Shown: positions 17,888 through 26,601, counted from the stretch's first letter. The stretch: 64,000 bases of DNA from Paenibacillus tundrae (GCF_036884255.1 NZ_CP145605.1:1860001-1924000); one strand, 5' to 3'. Notes: generated by a model not told the origin, from the letters alone. Translations and numbers: made by a program.

Positions 17888-19126
17888 ATGTTGGACGCTA
17901 TATTCGTCACGCTGCAGGTGCTACTTGCACTGCTAGCTGTGTACCAATTCACGTTTTCGCTGTTCGGTCTGTATAAGAAAAAGAAAAAGAAAAATTATCC
18001 AGCGACAAAGTCATTTGCTGTACTGGTCGCTGCGCACAATGAGGAACAGGTCATTGGTGCATTGATGGAAAACTTGAAAGAACTTGATTATCCAGAAGAT
18101 CTGTACGATGTATTTGTTATCTGTGACAACTGTACAGATGGAACAGCTCAAATTGTTAGAGACCATGGATTGAACGCATGTGTTCGTACGAATGCGGATC
18201 TCAGAGGTAAAGGGTATGCCATTGAATGGATGCTCAAATATCTGTGGAAATTGCCACGTCAGTACGATGCAGTTGTTATGTTTGACGCGGATAACCTGGT
18301 AGATCGTAACTTTTTGCTTGAGATGAATAACGACCTTTGTAATGGAGCGCGCGTGATCCAAGGTTACATTGATACGAAGAATCCAGAAGATTCTTGGATT
18401 ACAGCAGCTTATGGTGTATCGTACTGGTACATTAACCGTCTGTGGCAGTTGTCTCGTTACAACCTGAACATGGCGAATTTCCTTGGAGGTACAGGGATGT
18501 GCTTCGAGACTAATTTGCTGAAGGAAATTGGTTGGGGTGCAACGAGCTTGGTAGAGGATCTAGAGTTTACGATGCGTAGTGTGCAACGTAATGTCTACCC
18601 GGTCTTCAACTATGACGCTAAGGTGTTTGATGAGAAACCGTTGACGTTCAAAGCTTCAGCTAGACAACGTCTTCGTTGGATGCAAGGTCACTTTACTGTT
18701 GCGCGGAGATATTTCTTCCCGTTGCTGTGGCAAAGTATCAAAGAAAGAAGCTTGGTCAAATTCGATCTTGCTGTATATGGTGCCAACGTATACGTAGTAT
18801 TGCTAACCTTCTTGCTGACAGCGGTAATGTGGGTAGATACAGCGGTGTTTAATGGCCCGAATATCGCCAATGTGTATGGGTACTTCCCGTTATGGGTAGG
18901 ATTTGTAGCAATCGGTTTGAACATTTTGACGTTCTTGCTGTCAATGGCGCTGGAGAAGGTTACTTTTGCCAAAGTATATCTATACCTGGTGTTGTTCCCA
19001 ATCTACCTGCTCTCTTGGTACCCAATTACGTTCTATGCGTTCTTTACGCAGAACAACAAACAATGGAGCCACACTCAACATACACGTGTTGTACGTTTGG
19101 ATGAGGTACAGAGCAAGCAAGGGTAA
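17888..19126 (+). CDS. Family 2 glycosyltransferase, membrane-embedded, cellulose/hyaluronan synthase-like
   Basis: 412 residues. An N-terminal membrane helix (MLDAIFVTLQVLLALLAVYQ region) is followed by a Lys-rich stretch, then a GT2 domain: VLVAAHNEEQVIGAL (about 45-60), DNCTDGTAQ, the D-x-D in MFDADNLVD (about 138), the acceptor motif LVEDLEFTMR (ED), and QRLRWMQGH (Q-x-x-R-W) near 260. Three to four C-terminal helices end the protein. Such enzymes polymerise or transfer sugars from nucleotide donors at the membrane; the product is unknown. ATG at 17888 with AAGGGGGT 11 bases upstream. It appears monocistronic. Confidence 0.85.
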   Translation: MLDAIFVTLQVLLALLAVYQFTFSLFGLYKKKKKKNYPATKSFAVLVAAHNEEQVIGALMENLKELDYPEDLYDVFVICDNCTDGTAQIVRDHGLNACVRTNADLRGKGYAIEWMLKYLWKLPRQYDAVVMFDADNLVDRNFLLEMNNDLCNGARVIQGYIDTKNPEDSWITAAYGVSYWYINRLWQLSRYNLNMANFLGGTGMCFETNLLKEIGWGATSLVEDLEFTMRSVQRNVYPVFNYDAKVFDEKPLTFKASARQRLRWMQGHFTVARRYFFPLLWQSIKERSLVKFDLAVYGANVYVVLLTFLLTAVMWVDTAVFNGPNIANVYGYFPLWVGFVAIGLNILTFLLSMALEKVTFAKVYLYLVLFPIYLLSWYPITFYAFFTQNNKQWSHTQHTRVVRLDEVQSKQG

Positions 19127-19198
19127 TGCAGATAGATCTTATACTTGAGTAGTTAGTGAGCGGGTTTACAATGGCTTAAAATTAAAGTTGTAAAGTTG

Positions 19199-19227
19199 TT
19201 GACAATGACTACGTCAGGTGGTATAGT
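19199..19227 (+). promoter_or_regulatory. Sigma-A promoter of infC-rpmI-rplT
   Basis: TTGACA (19199-19204) and TATAGT (19222-19227) with an ideal 17-base spacer. Transcription should begin near 19234, giving a leader of about 208 bases before infC. Confidence 0.85.
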
Positions 19228-19233
19228 ATTCAA

Positions 19234-19400
19234 GTGCGTTAAACAAATAGTGATATGGAATCACAAGAAGAAGTCCGACTTCTCACCTGACCAACAATTG
19301 TTGGCTGGTCAACGATCCCAATAATTTATGAAGTTTTATACTCATGAAGAATTGTGTTGATTACAGGGATGTCGGTAGCTTAACCGGCATCCCTTTTAAT
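19234..19400 (+). promoter_or_regulatory. L20-type attenuator leader of the infC operon
   Basis: The untranslated leader contains several hairpins (for example AGAAGTCCGACTTCT) and ends in an intrinsic terminator (GGGATGTCGG 19366-19375 with CCGGCATCCC 19384-19393, then TTTT) about 50 bases ahead of infC. In Bacillus subtilis ribosomal protein L20 binds this leader and causes premature termination. The same position and terminator here support that assignment. Confidence 0.75.
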
Positions 19401-19441
19401 TTTGTATTACAGTATTGAAAATGACCTGGAGGTGGACGGTT

Positions 19442-19951
19442 ATTAGTAAAGATCACATGATTAATGATGAGATTCGGGCGAAAGAAGTACGCCTTGTCGG
19501 AGCTGAAGGAGAACAAATTGGGATCAAGCCGATTCGTGAAGCACTACAAATGGCGATTGATCTGAACTTGGATCTGGTCAATGTGGCACCACAGGCTAAA
19601 CCGCCGGTGTGTCGCATCATGGACTATGGCAAATTCCGCTATGAGCAACAAAAGAAAGACAAAGAAGCCCGTAAGAACCAGAAAATTGTTGACATTAAAG
19701 AAGTATGGTTCCGTTCCAATATTGAGGAGCATGATTATCAAACGAAGCTTCGTAATGTAGTTAAGTTTTTGAAAGAGGGCGACAAAGTGAAATGTTCTGT
19801 TCGTTATCGCGGACGTGAAATTGCACATGCCGCCATTGGTCAGCGGATTTTGGAGCGCGTTAAGGTGGAAGTTGAAGAACTTTGCACTATTGAGCGTCAA
19901 CCAAAATTGGAAGGCCGCAGTATGATCATGATTCTGGCTCCAAAAGCCTGA
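19442..19951 (+). CDS. infC: Translation initiation factor IF-3
   Basis: Binds the 30S subunit, prevents premature 50S joining and proofreads the start codon. The start is almost certainly ATT at 19442 (protein begins I/M-S-K-D-H-M-I-N-D-E-I-R), with GGAGGTGG 6 bases upstream. The ATG at 19415 precedes the Shine-Dalgarno and is rejected. 169 residues, the family's size. N-domain: NDEIRAKEVRLVGAEGEQIG. Linker and C-domain: GKFRYEQQKKDKEARKNQK and KFLKEGDKVKCSVRYRGRE. The AUU start, which IF-3 itself discriminates against, is the known basis of infC autoregulation. First gene of infC-rpmI-rplT. Confidence 0.95.
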   Translation: MSKDHMINDEIRAKEVRLVGAEGEQIGIKPIREALQMAIDLNLDLVNVAPQAKPPVCRIMDYGKFRYEQQKKDKEARKNQKIVDIKEVWFRSNIEEHDYQTKLRNVVKFLKEGDKVKCSVRYRGREIAHAAIGQRILERVKVEVEELCTIERQPKLEGRSMIMILAPKA

Positions 19952-19975
19952 TAACATTGAAGGAGGAAACACAAA

Positions 19976-20179
19976 ATGCCTAAAATGAAAACACACAGCA
20001 GTTTGAAAGGACGCTTCAAAATTACCGGTTCCGGTAAAGTCCTTCGTTACAAAGCTCACAAAAACCACTTGCTTTCCCACAAATCAAAACGTGCTAAGCG
20101 CGTTCTGAATGGTAACCCAGTTATGGCTGCAGGTGACGTAAGACGTTTGAAACAAGGTTTGGCTAACCTCAAAGGCTAA
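19976..20179 (+). CDS. rpmI: 50S ribosomal protein L35
   Basis: 67-residue, highly basic protein of the large ribosomal subunit. The family opening MPKMKTHSSLKGRFKITGSGK and the HLLSHKSKRAKR stretch are both present. Start at 19976 with GGAGG 9 bases upstream. It lies 24 bases after infC and 89 before rplT, the universal Firmicutes order. Confidence 0.98.
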   Translation: MPKMKTHSSLKGRFKITGSGKVLRYKAHKNHLLSHKSKRAKRVLNGNPVMAAGDVRRLKQGLANLKG

Positions 20180-20268
20180 TTCAGTACAATACATTCCGTA
20201 TGGGGGATCGGCTACGGCCGTACACATACCACGGATACATTTAATATTTATTTGGGAGGTTCTTTAAT

Positions 20269-20628
20269 ATGGCAAGAGTCAAAGGCGGTTTTGTAGTACG
20301 TCGTCGTCATAAAAAGGTTTTGAAACTGGCAAGAGGTTATTTCGGTTCCAAACACCGCATTTTTAAAACAGCTAACGAGCAAGTAATGAAATCCCTGGTA
20401 TACGCATACCGTGACCGTCGCAACACGAAACGTAACTTCCGCAGACTGTGGATCGTTCGTATCAATGCTGCAGCACGTATGAATGGTTTGTCTTACAACA
20501 AACTGATCCATGGTTTGAAACTTGCTGGTGTAGATATGAACCGCAAAATGTTGGCTGATCTGGCCGTTAACGACATCAATGCGTTCAACTCTTTGGCTAC
20601 TGTAGCTAAAGGTAAAATCAACGCCTAA
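20269..20628 (+). CDS. rplT: 50S ribosomal protein L20
   Basis: 119-residue RNA-binding protein needed early in 50S assembly; it also acts as the autorepressor of this operon in Bacillus through the leader. The sequence starts [24 protein letters not shown] and carries the conserved [23 protein letters not shown] segment. Start at 20269 with GGGAGG 9 bases upstream. A terminator follows 13 bases after the stop. Confidence 0.98.
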   Translation: MARVKGGFVVRRRHKKVLKLARGYFGSKHRIFKTANEQVMKSLVYAYRDRRNTKRNFRRLWIVRINAAARMNGLSYNKLIHGLKLAGVDMNRKMLADLAVNDINAFNSLATVAKGKINA

Positions 20629-20641
20629 ATTATATTTATAC

Positions 20642-20669
20642 AAGCCGCCGTACCTATGGCGGCTTTTTT
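20642..20669 (+). terminator. Terminator of the infC operon
   Basis: AAGCCGCC (20642-20649) pairs with GGCGGCTT (20658-20665), loop of eight, followed by T6. Confidence 0.9.
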
Positions 20670-20883
20670 CACGCCAGATTCTGCGTGAAGAATATACAAC
20701 TGTCAGGAAGGGCACACTGAAAATGGCAGTAAAGGATATAAGAGCATTATGGTAGTACATAAAACCCGAATCGTTAAATAGTGCAAATAAAAATGACTTA
20801 TTATTAGTTGATGACCCTCAATATGGAATATATTTGTTATATAACATCACATCGTTGTAACGTTAGCGTGTTAAACTGCTAAA

Positions 20884-20900
20884 TTTTTAAGCGCTTTCAA
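20884..20900 (-). promoter_or_regulatory. Cre-like site upstream of the nucleoside importer
   Basis: The minus strand reads TTGAAAGCGCTTAAAAA, which fits the cre consensus at 16 of 17 positions (A in place of C at position 14). It lies about 300 bases before the first gene and about 67 bases ahead of a TATAAT box at 20967-20972. Suggests catabolite control but is one step from perfect. Confidence 0.4.
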
Positions 20901-21013
20901 CAATAAAAGTGCAAAAATAAGTGGTTTTTGGTTATGAAACATCTAGATTTTAACACTGGTTAAATGTATAATCACCTCTAGTAGGCAAGTCCTAAACTTT
21001 TCTCTCTAGTCAT

Positions 21014-21026
21014 AATGTTCGGTTTT
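21014..21026 (-). promoter_or_regulatory. PurBox (PurR operator) upstream of the nucleoside importer
   Basis: The minus strand reads AAAACCGAACATT, a full match to the PurBox consensus AWWWCCGAACWWT of Bacillus PurR. A degenerate partner (CCTAAAC) lies about 17 bases to the left. It sits about 40 bases past the nearest TATAAT box and 157 bases before the gene, so PurR could repress the operon when PRPP is low. Confidence 0.6.
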
Positions 21027-21053
21027 TCGACAGATGATCCGGTAAAGTTAAGG

Positions 21054-21094
21054 GTGGAATGTGTTTGTTATGTCGAATTAGGCATACATTCCAC
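21054..21094 (+). other. Hairpin in the leader of the nucleoside importer
   Basis: GTGGAATGT (21054-21062) pairs perfectly with ACATTCCAC (21086-21094) around a 23-base loop. No T run follows, so it is not a simple terminator. A role in the leader RNA is possible; no known riboswitch pattern was recognised. Confidence 0.4.
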
Positions 21095-21182
21095 AACCAA
21101 ACCGTGCTTGGCATCTGTTCTTCCGATTTATTTTGGCCTAGGTAGAAATTAGGTATATATCATTAAGGGGGAACTAAAGAAA

Positions 21183-22223
21183 ATGAAGAAGATGCTCAGC
21201 TTGTCTTTGGTCATGTTGCTGGCAGTATCCGTAATGCTCGCAGGTTGCGGAAGCAAACCAAAAGAAGAAACAAATGCCGGAGGAACTACGGGTGGCGAAG
21301 CTACTGAAGCGAAATCCGATTTGAAAATTGGTATGGTAACTGACGTAGGTGGAGTTAACGATAAGTCCTTTAACCAATCCGCTTGGGAAGCTCTGCAAGC
21401 AACTGAAACTGAAACAGGTGTAGCTGTTAAATACCTGCAAAGTAAATCCGATGAAGAGTACATTCCTAACTTGAACGAATTCGTTAAAGGTGGATATGAC
21501 CTGACTTGGGGTATTGGTTTCCAATTGGCTGACGCAATCAAAACCGTTGCTGACCAAAACCCAGAATCCAAACTCGCGATCATTGACAGCGTAGTGGATT
21601 CTCCGAATGTTAAGTCTGTAACTTTTGCTGAAGAAGAAGGATCTTTCTTGGTTGGTGTTGTTGCAGGTCTGACAACGAAAACAAACAAAATTGGTTTTGT
21701 AGGCGGTATGGAAAGCCCACTGATCAAAAAGTTTGAAGTAGGATTCAGAGAAGGCGTTAAAGCAGTTAACCCTGACGCTCAATTCATTTCTAACTACACA
21801 GGTGCATTTGATAAACCTGACCTTGGTAAAGCAGCAGCAGCTACACTTTACAACGAAGGCGTAGACATCATTTTCCACGCTTCTGGCGCAACTGGTAACG
21901 GTGTGTTTAACGAAGCAAGCGCTCGTAAGAAACAAGGTCAAGAAGTATGGGTTATCGGTGTTGATAAAGACCAATCTCTTGAGTTTGGTGATGAAGTCAC
22001 GTTGACTTCCATGATCAAAAAAGTTGACGAAGCGGTTAAACGCGTAAACCAAGAAGTTGTTGATGGTACATTCGCTGGTGGTTCTGAGAACCTGACACTG
22101 AAAGAAAACGGTGTAGGCATCGCAGATACTTCTACTGCTAACGTTCCTGCTGATGTACTTGCTAAAGTTGACGAGTACAAAGAAAAAATCATCAACGGCG
22201 AAATCAAAGTACCTACTGAGTAA
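21183..22223 (+). CDS. nupN: BMP-family nucleoside-binding lipoprotein
   Basis: Substrate-binding lipoprotein of the basic membrane protein (PnrA/Med) family, which captures purine nucleosides. 346 residues. Signal peptide with lipobox L-A-G-C; Cys at residue 22. The BMP core begins LKIGMVTDVGGVNDKSFNQSAWEAL, and IGFVGGMESPLIKKFEVGF and VWVIGVDKDQ are family motifs. Start at 21183 with AAGGGGG 11 bases upstream. First gene of a nupNOPQ-like importer (guanosine in Bacillus subtilis). An intercistronic hairpin separates it from the ATPase gene, which fits higher expression of the binding protein. Confidence 0.92.
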   Translation: MKKMLSLSLVMLLAVSVMLAGCGSKPKEETNAGGTTGGEATEAKSDLKIGMVTDVGGVNDKSFNQSAWEALQATETETGVAVKYLQSKSDEEYIPNLNEFVKGGYDLTWGIGFQLADAIKTVADQNPESKLAIIDSVVDSPNVKSVTFAEEEGSFLVGVVAGLTTKTNKIGFVGGMESPLIKKFEVGFREGVKAVNPDAQFISNYTGAFDKPDLGKAAAATLYNEGVDIIFHASGATGNGVFNEASARKKQGQEVWVIGVDKDQSLEFGDEVTLTSMIKKVDEAVKRVNQEVVDGTFAGGSENLTLKENGVGIADTSTANVPADVLAKVDEYKEKIINGEIKVPTE

Positions 22224-22257
22224 TTGATTTCAAGCCTGAATAAATGAATAGTCATCG

Positions 22258-22277
22258 AGGCCGGTCTTGACCGGCCT
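22258..22277 (+). other. Intercistronic hairpin between nupN and nupO
   Basis: AGGCCGGTC and GACCGGCCT form a perfect 9-bp stem with a two-base loop and no T run. This kind of hairpin often protects the 3' end of a binding-protein message or causes partial termination. Confidence 0.55.
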
Positions 22278-22456
22278 TATGATTGTCATGAGACATGTAG
22301 TTATATCTAAGTATCATCTGTCCACACGCTCAGTGAAGTAAGTTTATTAAGTAAGAAATCGCAGTTTGAATGGCAGCTATTATTCCTAAATTAACGTCGT
22401 TAGACGTTTTTCTTACGTTTGTGGAACCACACTATATCAGGTATAAGGGTGATTAC

Positions 22457-23995
22457 ATGGGTGCAGCAACCCCCGTCGTTGAGTTAAAACAAATCACGAA
22501 GCGTTTTCCAGGCATTGTTGCCAACGACGCCATCAGCCTTCAGCTTCGTAAAGGCGAGATTCATGCTCTACTGGGCGAAAACGGCGCTGGTAAATCAACA
22601 TTAATGAATATTGTATTTGGTCTCTATCAGCCGGATGAAGGTTCCATTGAGGTGAATGGCAAGCCGGTTATCATCGATAGCCCGAATAAGGCCATCGATC
22701 TGGGAATCGGTATGGTGCATCAGCACTTTAAGCTCGTACAGCCGTTCACGGTAACAGAGAACATTATTTTGGGATCTGAGCCAACAAAAGGTCTCAACAT
22801 TAATTATAAAAAAGCTGCTGCAGAAGTGCAGCGCCTATCTGAGCAATATGGCTTGAAAGTAAATCCACATGCCAAAATACATGATATTTCGGTCGGAATG
22901 CAGCAACGGGTAGAAATTGTGAAAACATTGTACCGTGGTGCCGATATTCTGATTTTTGACGAGCCTACGGCTGTCTTGACGCCTCAAGAGATCAAAGAAT
23001 TAATGATCATCATGAAAAAGCTCGTAGCTGAAGGTAAGTCCATTATTTTGATCACGCACAAGCTGAAAGAAATTATGGAAATCTCCGATACCGTAACGAT
23101 TATTCGTCGTGGTAAAGTCATCGATTCAGTGAAGACTGCGGAGACCAATCCGAATGAACTCGCTGAGAAAATGGTCGGGCGTAATGTCACATTCAAAGTG
23201 GATAAGAAGCCGGCTACACCGGGTGCTAACATCTTAGAAGTTAGCCAGTTGACGGCTAGAAACAAAGAGGACATGCCTGTTCTTAATAAACTGAACCTCA
23301 ATGTGCGTGCAGGAGAGATTGTCGGTATCGCTGGGGTAGATGGTAATGGACAGAGTGAGTTAATTGAAGCACTTACGGGGCTGCGCAAAATAGAGAGTGG
23401 CTCAATTCGCCTACAAGGCAAGGAGCTTGCTAATCTTTCTCCACGACGCATCTCGGAATCAGGAGTAGCTCATATTCCTGAGGATCGGCACAAACATGGA
23501 CTTGTTCTTGATTTTTCAGTCAGCGAGAATATCGTACTGGAATCGTATTATAAATCGCCATACACACGTAGAGGCTTCTTGAACTTCGATGCGATTAAAA
23601 AGCAAGCGAAGCGACTTGTCGAGGCTTTTGACGTGCGTACACCGAGTATTGAGACTAAAGCACGTTCCCTGTCTGGAGGGAATCAACAAAAGGCCATTAT
23701 TGCCCGTGAGGTTGATAAAAACCCAGAACTGCTGATTGCTGCTCAGCCTACTCGTGGTTTGGATGTAGGGGCGATTGAGTTTGTACAGAAGCAGTTGATT
23801 GCACAGCGTGATCAGGGGAAAGCAGTGCTGCTGATTTCTTTCGAATTGGACGAAATTATTAATGTCTCCGATCGTATTGCTGTTATTTATGAGGGAGAGA
23901 TCGTAGGCGAGGTGCTGCCAGAAGAAACCAATGATAGGGAGCTCGGCTTGATGATGGCGGGCAGCACCCAAAAGAGAGGTACAGTGCATGAATAA
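22457..23995 (+). CDS. nupO: Nucleoside ABC transporter ATP-binding protein (two ATPase domains)
   Basis: Cytoplasmic ATPase energising the importer. 512 residues with two ABC domains in tandem, as in YufO/RbsA. Domain 1 has Walker A GENGAGKST, a degenerate signature ISVGMQQRVEI and Walker B LIFDEPTAVL. Domain 2 has the degenerate P-loop GVDGNGQSE, signature LSGGNQQKAI, and a Walker B region LLIAAQPTRGLD in which the usual Asp-Glu is replaced by Ala-Ala, so only one site is probably catalytic, as is typical of this subfamily. I choose the ATG at 22457 (M-G-A-A-T-P), with AAGGGTGA 4-5 bases upstream; an ATG at 22370 would add 29 residues unlike the family. It overlaps nupP by 8 bases. Confidence 0.92.
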   Translation: MGAATPVVELKQITKRFPGIVANDAISLQLRKGEIHALLGENGAGKSTLMNIVFGLYQPDEGSIEVNGKPVIIDSPNKAIDLGIGMVHQHFKLVQPFTVTENIILGSEPTKGLNINYKKAAAEVQRLSEQYGLKVNPHAKIHDISVGMQQRVEIVKTLYRGADILIFDEPTAVLTPQEIKELMIIMKKLVAEGKSIILITHKLKEIMEISDTVTIIRRGKVIDSVKTAETNPNELAEKMVGRNVTFKVDKKPATPGANILEVSQLTARNKEDMPVLNKLNLNVRAGEIVGIAGVDGNGQSELIEALTGLRKIESGSIRLQGKELANLSPRRISESGVAHIPEDRHKHGLVLDFSVSENIVLESYYKSPYTRRGFLNFDAIKKQAKRLVEAFDVRTPSIETKARSLSGGNQQKAIIAREVDKNPELLIAAQPTRGLDVGAIEFVQKQLIAQRDQGKAVLLISFELDEIINVSDRIAVIYEGEIVGEVLPEETNDRELGLMMAGSTQKRGTVHE

Positions 23996-25067
23996 CGTAT
24001 TAAAATGGTTTACCCGTGATTCATTTATTTTACCTGTTGTAGCGATTATTATGGGTCTGATCCTGGGCGGTATCGTAATGTTGATTGGTGGATATAACCC
24101 AGTTGAGGCTTATGGTGCATTGTTCAAAAAGGTGTTTGGAGACATGTATAACTTCGGTGAAGCTGTGCGTGAAATGACTCCGCTCATTATGACTGGACTT
24201 GCCTTTGCCTTCGCATCACGTGCTGGTTTGTTTAATATCGGGGGAGAAGGACAATTCCTCGTTGGTATGACAGCAGCAACGTTTGTAGGTGTGAAATTCA
24301 CAGGACTACCGATCTTCATTCATGCTCCACTGGCTCTGATCGCAGGTGCCGTATTTGGTGGACTGTGGGCAGCTATTGCAGGTTATTTGAAAGCGAAGCG
24401 TGGCGTAAATGAAGTTATCAGTAGTATCATGTTGAACTGGATTGGTCTGTATCTGGCCAACTTGATTGTGCGTCAGTTCTTGCTGCAACCAGGGGAGAAC
24501 CGCTCACAAAATATCGGTGAATCAGCTTCCATCAGTATCGCGTGGTTGTCTGAATTAATGGGTAACTCTCGTGTACACATGGGGACGATAATCGCCATTG
24601 TTCTGGCTGTGCTCTTCTACATTTACATGTGGAAAACGAAACAAGGATATGAAATTCGTGCTGTAGGATACAACCCGAATGCAGCTGAATATGCAGGTAT
24701 GCATGTCAACCGTAACATTGTCAAAGCAATGTTCATTAGTGGTATGCTTGCTGGTTTAGGTGGCGCATTCCAAGTGCTAGGTGTATTCCAATACCAAACT
24801 GTTATGTCCGGTTCACCGGGAACAGGTTTTGATGGAATCGCGGTTGCTTTGATCGGTTTGAATCACCCATTTGGTGTGCTTCTAGGTGCGTTGCTGTTCG
24901 GTACGCTCACTTACGGTTCTGCGGGAATGAGTTTTGCCGCGGATGTACCACCCGAGATTATTCGGATTGTTATCGGTTCGATTATCTTCTTCATTGCGGC
25001 ACAAGGCATCGTGCGCTGGGTACTTAAACCGTTCTATTCCAAGCGCAAGAAAGAGAAGGTGTTGTAG
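23988..25067 (+). CDS. nupP: Nucleoside ABC transporter permease (YufP-like)
   Basis: 359-residue inner-membrane permease of the BPD-type 2 (LivM/RbsC-like) family, with eight to ten helices. Typical motifs are FNIGGEGQFLVGM (about 83-95) and GFDGIAVALIGLNHPFGV. It overlaps the ATPase gene by 8 bases and its stop TAG is directly followed by the next start codon. It forms the membrane channel with nupQ. Confidence 0.92.
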   Translation: MNNVLKWFTRDSFILPVVAIIMGLILGGIVMLIGGYNPVEAYGALFKKVFGDMYNFGEAVREMTPLIMTGLAFAFASRAGLFNIGGEGQFLVGMTAATFVGVKFTGLPIFIHAPLALIAGAVFGGLWAAIAGYLKAKRGVNEVISSIMLNWIGLYLANLIVRQFLLQPGENRSQNIGESASISIAWLSELMGNSRVHMGTIIAIVLAVLFYIYMWKTKQGYEIRAVGYNPNAAEYAGMHVNRNIVKAMFISGMLAGLGGAFQVLGVFQYQTVMSGSPGTGFDGIAVALIGLNHPFGVLLGALLFGTLTYGSAGMSFAADVPPEIIRIVIGSIIFFIAAQGIVRWVLKPFYSKRKKEKVL

Positions 25068-26030
25068 ATGGACTTGTTGACAATCGGGCAAATTATCAAT
25101 ACGACGCTTGTCTTTGCCACGGCATTGATTTTTGCATCCTTGGGCGGTATTTTCTCAGAGAAATCCGGTGTAACAAACCTGGGTCTTGAAGGTTTCATGG
25201 TATTCGGAGCGTTTGCAGCGGGGATTGGTGCGCACTATGCTCAAGAAGCAGGTATGGATGGAACAACATCAGCTTGGATGGGTGTTCTCCTTGCCATTGT
25301 ACTTGGCGTAGTTGTATCGCTTATTCATGCGGTTGCTTCAATCACGTTTAAGGCCGACCAAATTATTAGTGGTATCGTAATTAACTTTTTGGCGGCAGGT
25401 AGCACACTGTATTTGGTAAAATTGTTGTTCGAAGGTTCAGGGGATTCCCCGCTCGTACAAGGATTTAGCAAATTCAATGTGCCGCTGTTACAAGATATTC
25501 CTTTGCTTGGAGAAGCTCTGTTCAAGAACGTATACCCAACGACTTACCTGGCGATTGCATTTGTATTTGTGACGTATTACATCATGTACAAAACACCATT
25601 TGGTCTGCGTCTCCGTTCGGTAGGGGAACATCCAAGTGCTGCAGATACAGTAGGTGTTAAGGTATTAAGATATCGTTATGTTGGCGTAATGATCAGTGGT
25701 GCGCTCGCAGCAATTGGTGGAGCTGCCATTACACTAACGACAACAGGAACATTCTCACATAACACAGTTTCTGGACAAGGCTTTATCGCAATTGCGGCAA
25801 TGATCTTTGGTAAGTGGAACCCGATTGGTGCGTTCATCGCAGCGTTGTTCTTCGGATTCTCACAAGCGATTCGGAACTATGTGCAATTGTTTGATTGGTC
25901 TCAAAGTATTCCCCAGGAAATTATTTTCATGTTGCCTTATCTACTCACGATCATTGTGCTTGTTGTAGCCGTTGGGCGTTCTTCTGCTCCGTCTGCACTC
26001 GGAGAGGCATACGATCCAGGGAAAAGGTAA
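25068..26030 (+). CDS. nupQ: Nucleoside ABC transporter permease (YufQ-like)
   Basis: 320-residue second permease, BPD-type 2 family, eight or so helices. SGVTNLGLEGFMVFGAF and GQGFIAIAAMIFGKWNPIGA are the matching family motifs. The start codon directly abuts the nupP stop codon, so translation is coupled. The operon ends with a terminator 40 bases later. Confidence 0.92.
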   Translation: MDLLTIGQIINTTLVFATALIFASLGGIFSEKSGVTNLGLEGFMVFGAFAAGIGAHYAQEAGMDGTTSAWMGVLLAIVLGVVVSLIHAVASITFKADQIISGIVINFLAAGSTLYLVKLLFEGSGDSPLVQGFSKFNVPLLQDIPLLGEALFKNVYPTTYLAIAFVFVTYYIMYKTPFGLRLRSVGEHPSAADTVGVKVLRYRYVGVMISGALAAIGGAAITLTTTGTFSHNTVSGQGFIAIAAMIFGKWNPIGAFIAALFFGFSQAIRNYVQLFDWSQSIPQEIIFMLPYLLTIIVLVVAVGRSSAPSALGEAYDPGKR

Positions 26031-26073
26031 AGAAATACAATGTGTCAAACAACTTCAAATGGCATTGGAAGAA

Positions 26074-26105
26074 AAAGATCCGCTTTGTGCGGGTCTTTTT
26101 TTTTC
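26074..26105 (+). terminator. Terminator of the nucleoside importer operon
   Basis: AAAGATCCGC and GCGGGTCTTT (one G-U pair) form a stem with a short loop, followed by about ten T. Confidence 0.85.
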
Positions 26106-26238
26106 TGTAACAGAACATATTCTCCAATACTCTAGGTTTAGGCTTTGAACCCATATTTCCTGGTAGGGACAAAGAAACAGGCGAAGTGAGTGATGGACGA
26201 ATACACTGTTCTGAACGATGCGAGGAGGAGGGAAAAGT

Positions 26239-26601
26239 ATGAAACAACATGTTACGCGTCATGCGGCGATGAAACTCATAGGCAAAAATATTGTTGCCGT
26301 TAAAAAGGATGGTACCCGAGTTACTGGTAAGCTGTTGAAAGTGTCGGGAAATAAATTGGTTTTGAAGCGACTGGATGGGAAAAAGGTACGTACAAAGGCG
26401 ATTCTGCCACTTGTTTTATTTGATCTGCTCGCCATCGCGACTTTACCTTATGCTTACGGGCCAGGCCCAGGTTTCGGAGGCGGTTATGGTCCTGGGTACG
26501 GCCCTGGCTACGGACCAGGCCCGAAACCGGGTCCAGGATACGGACCAGGTTCTGGATTTGGACCATATGGACCAGGACCACGTCCACCAGGTTTCTTTTA
26601 A
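26239..26601 (+). CDS. Small protein with an SH3/Sm-like N-terminus and a Gly-Pro-Tyr repeat tail
   Basis: 120 residues from the ATG at 26239 (GAGGAGGG lies 8 bases upstream). The first 55 residues, MKLIGKNIVAVKKDGTRVTG and on to KLVLKRLDGKKV, resemble a small beta-barrel of LSm/KOW/RimM type. A hydrophobic stretch LPLVLFDLLAIATLPYAY follows. The last 45 residues are built from GPGYGPG-type repeats. Such tails occur in spore coat, exosporium and other surface proteins of bacilli. I cannot name a family with certainty; spore or cell-surface location is an inference from composition. Confidence 0.75.
   Translation: MKQHVTRHAAMKLIGKNIVAVKKDGTRVTGKLLKVSGNKLVLKRLDGKKVRTKAILPLVLFDLLAIATLPYAYGPGPGFGGGYGPGYGPGYGPGPKPGPGYGPGSGFGPYGPGPRPPGFF

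Noticed and set aside
19544..20760. Minus-strand frames opposite infC, rpmI and rplT (178 and 170 codons)
   Set aside because: Ribosomal protein operon on the plus strand is certain; these are its reverse frames.
21174..22052. 292-codon minus-strand frame opposite nupN
   Set aside because: Antisense shadow with Phe- and Cys-rich composition, no ribosome site; the plus-strand lipoprotein is clear.
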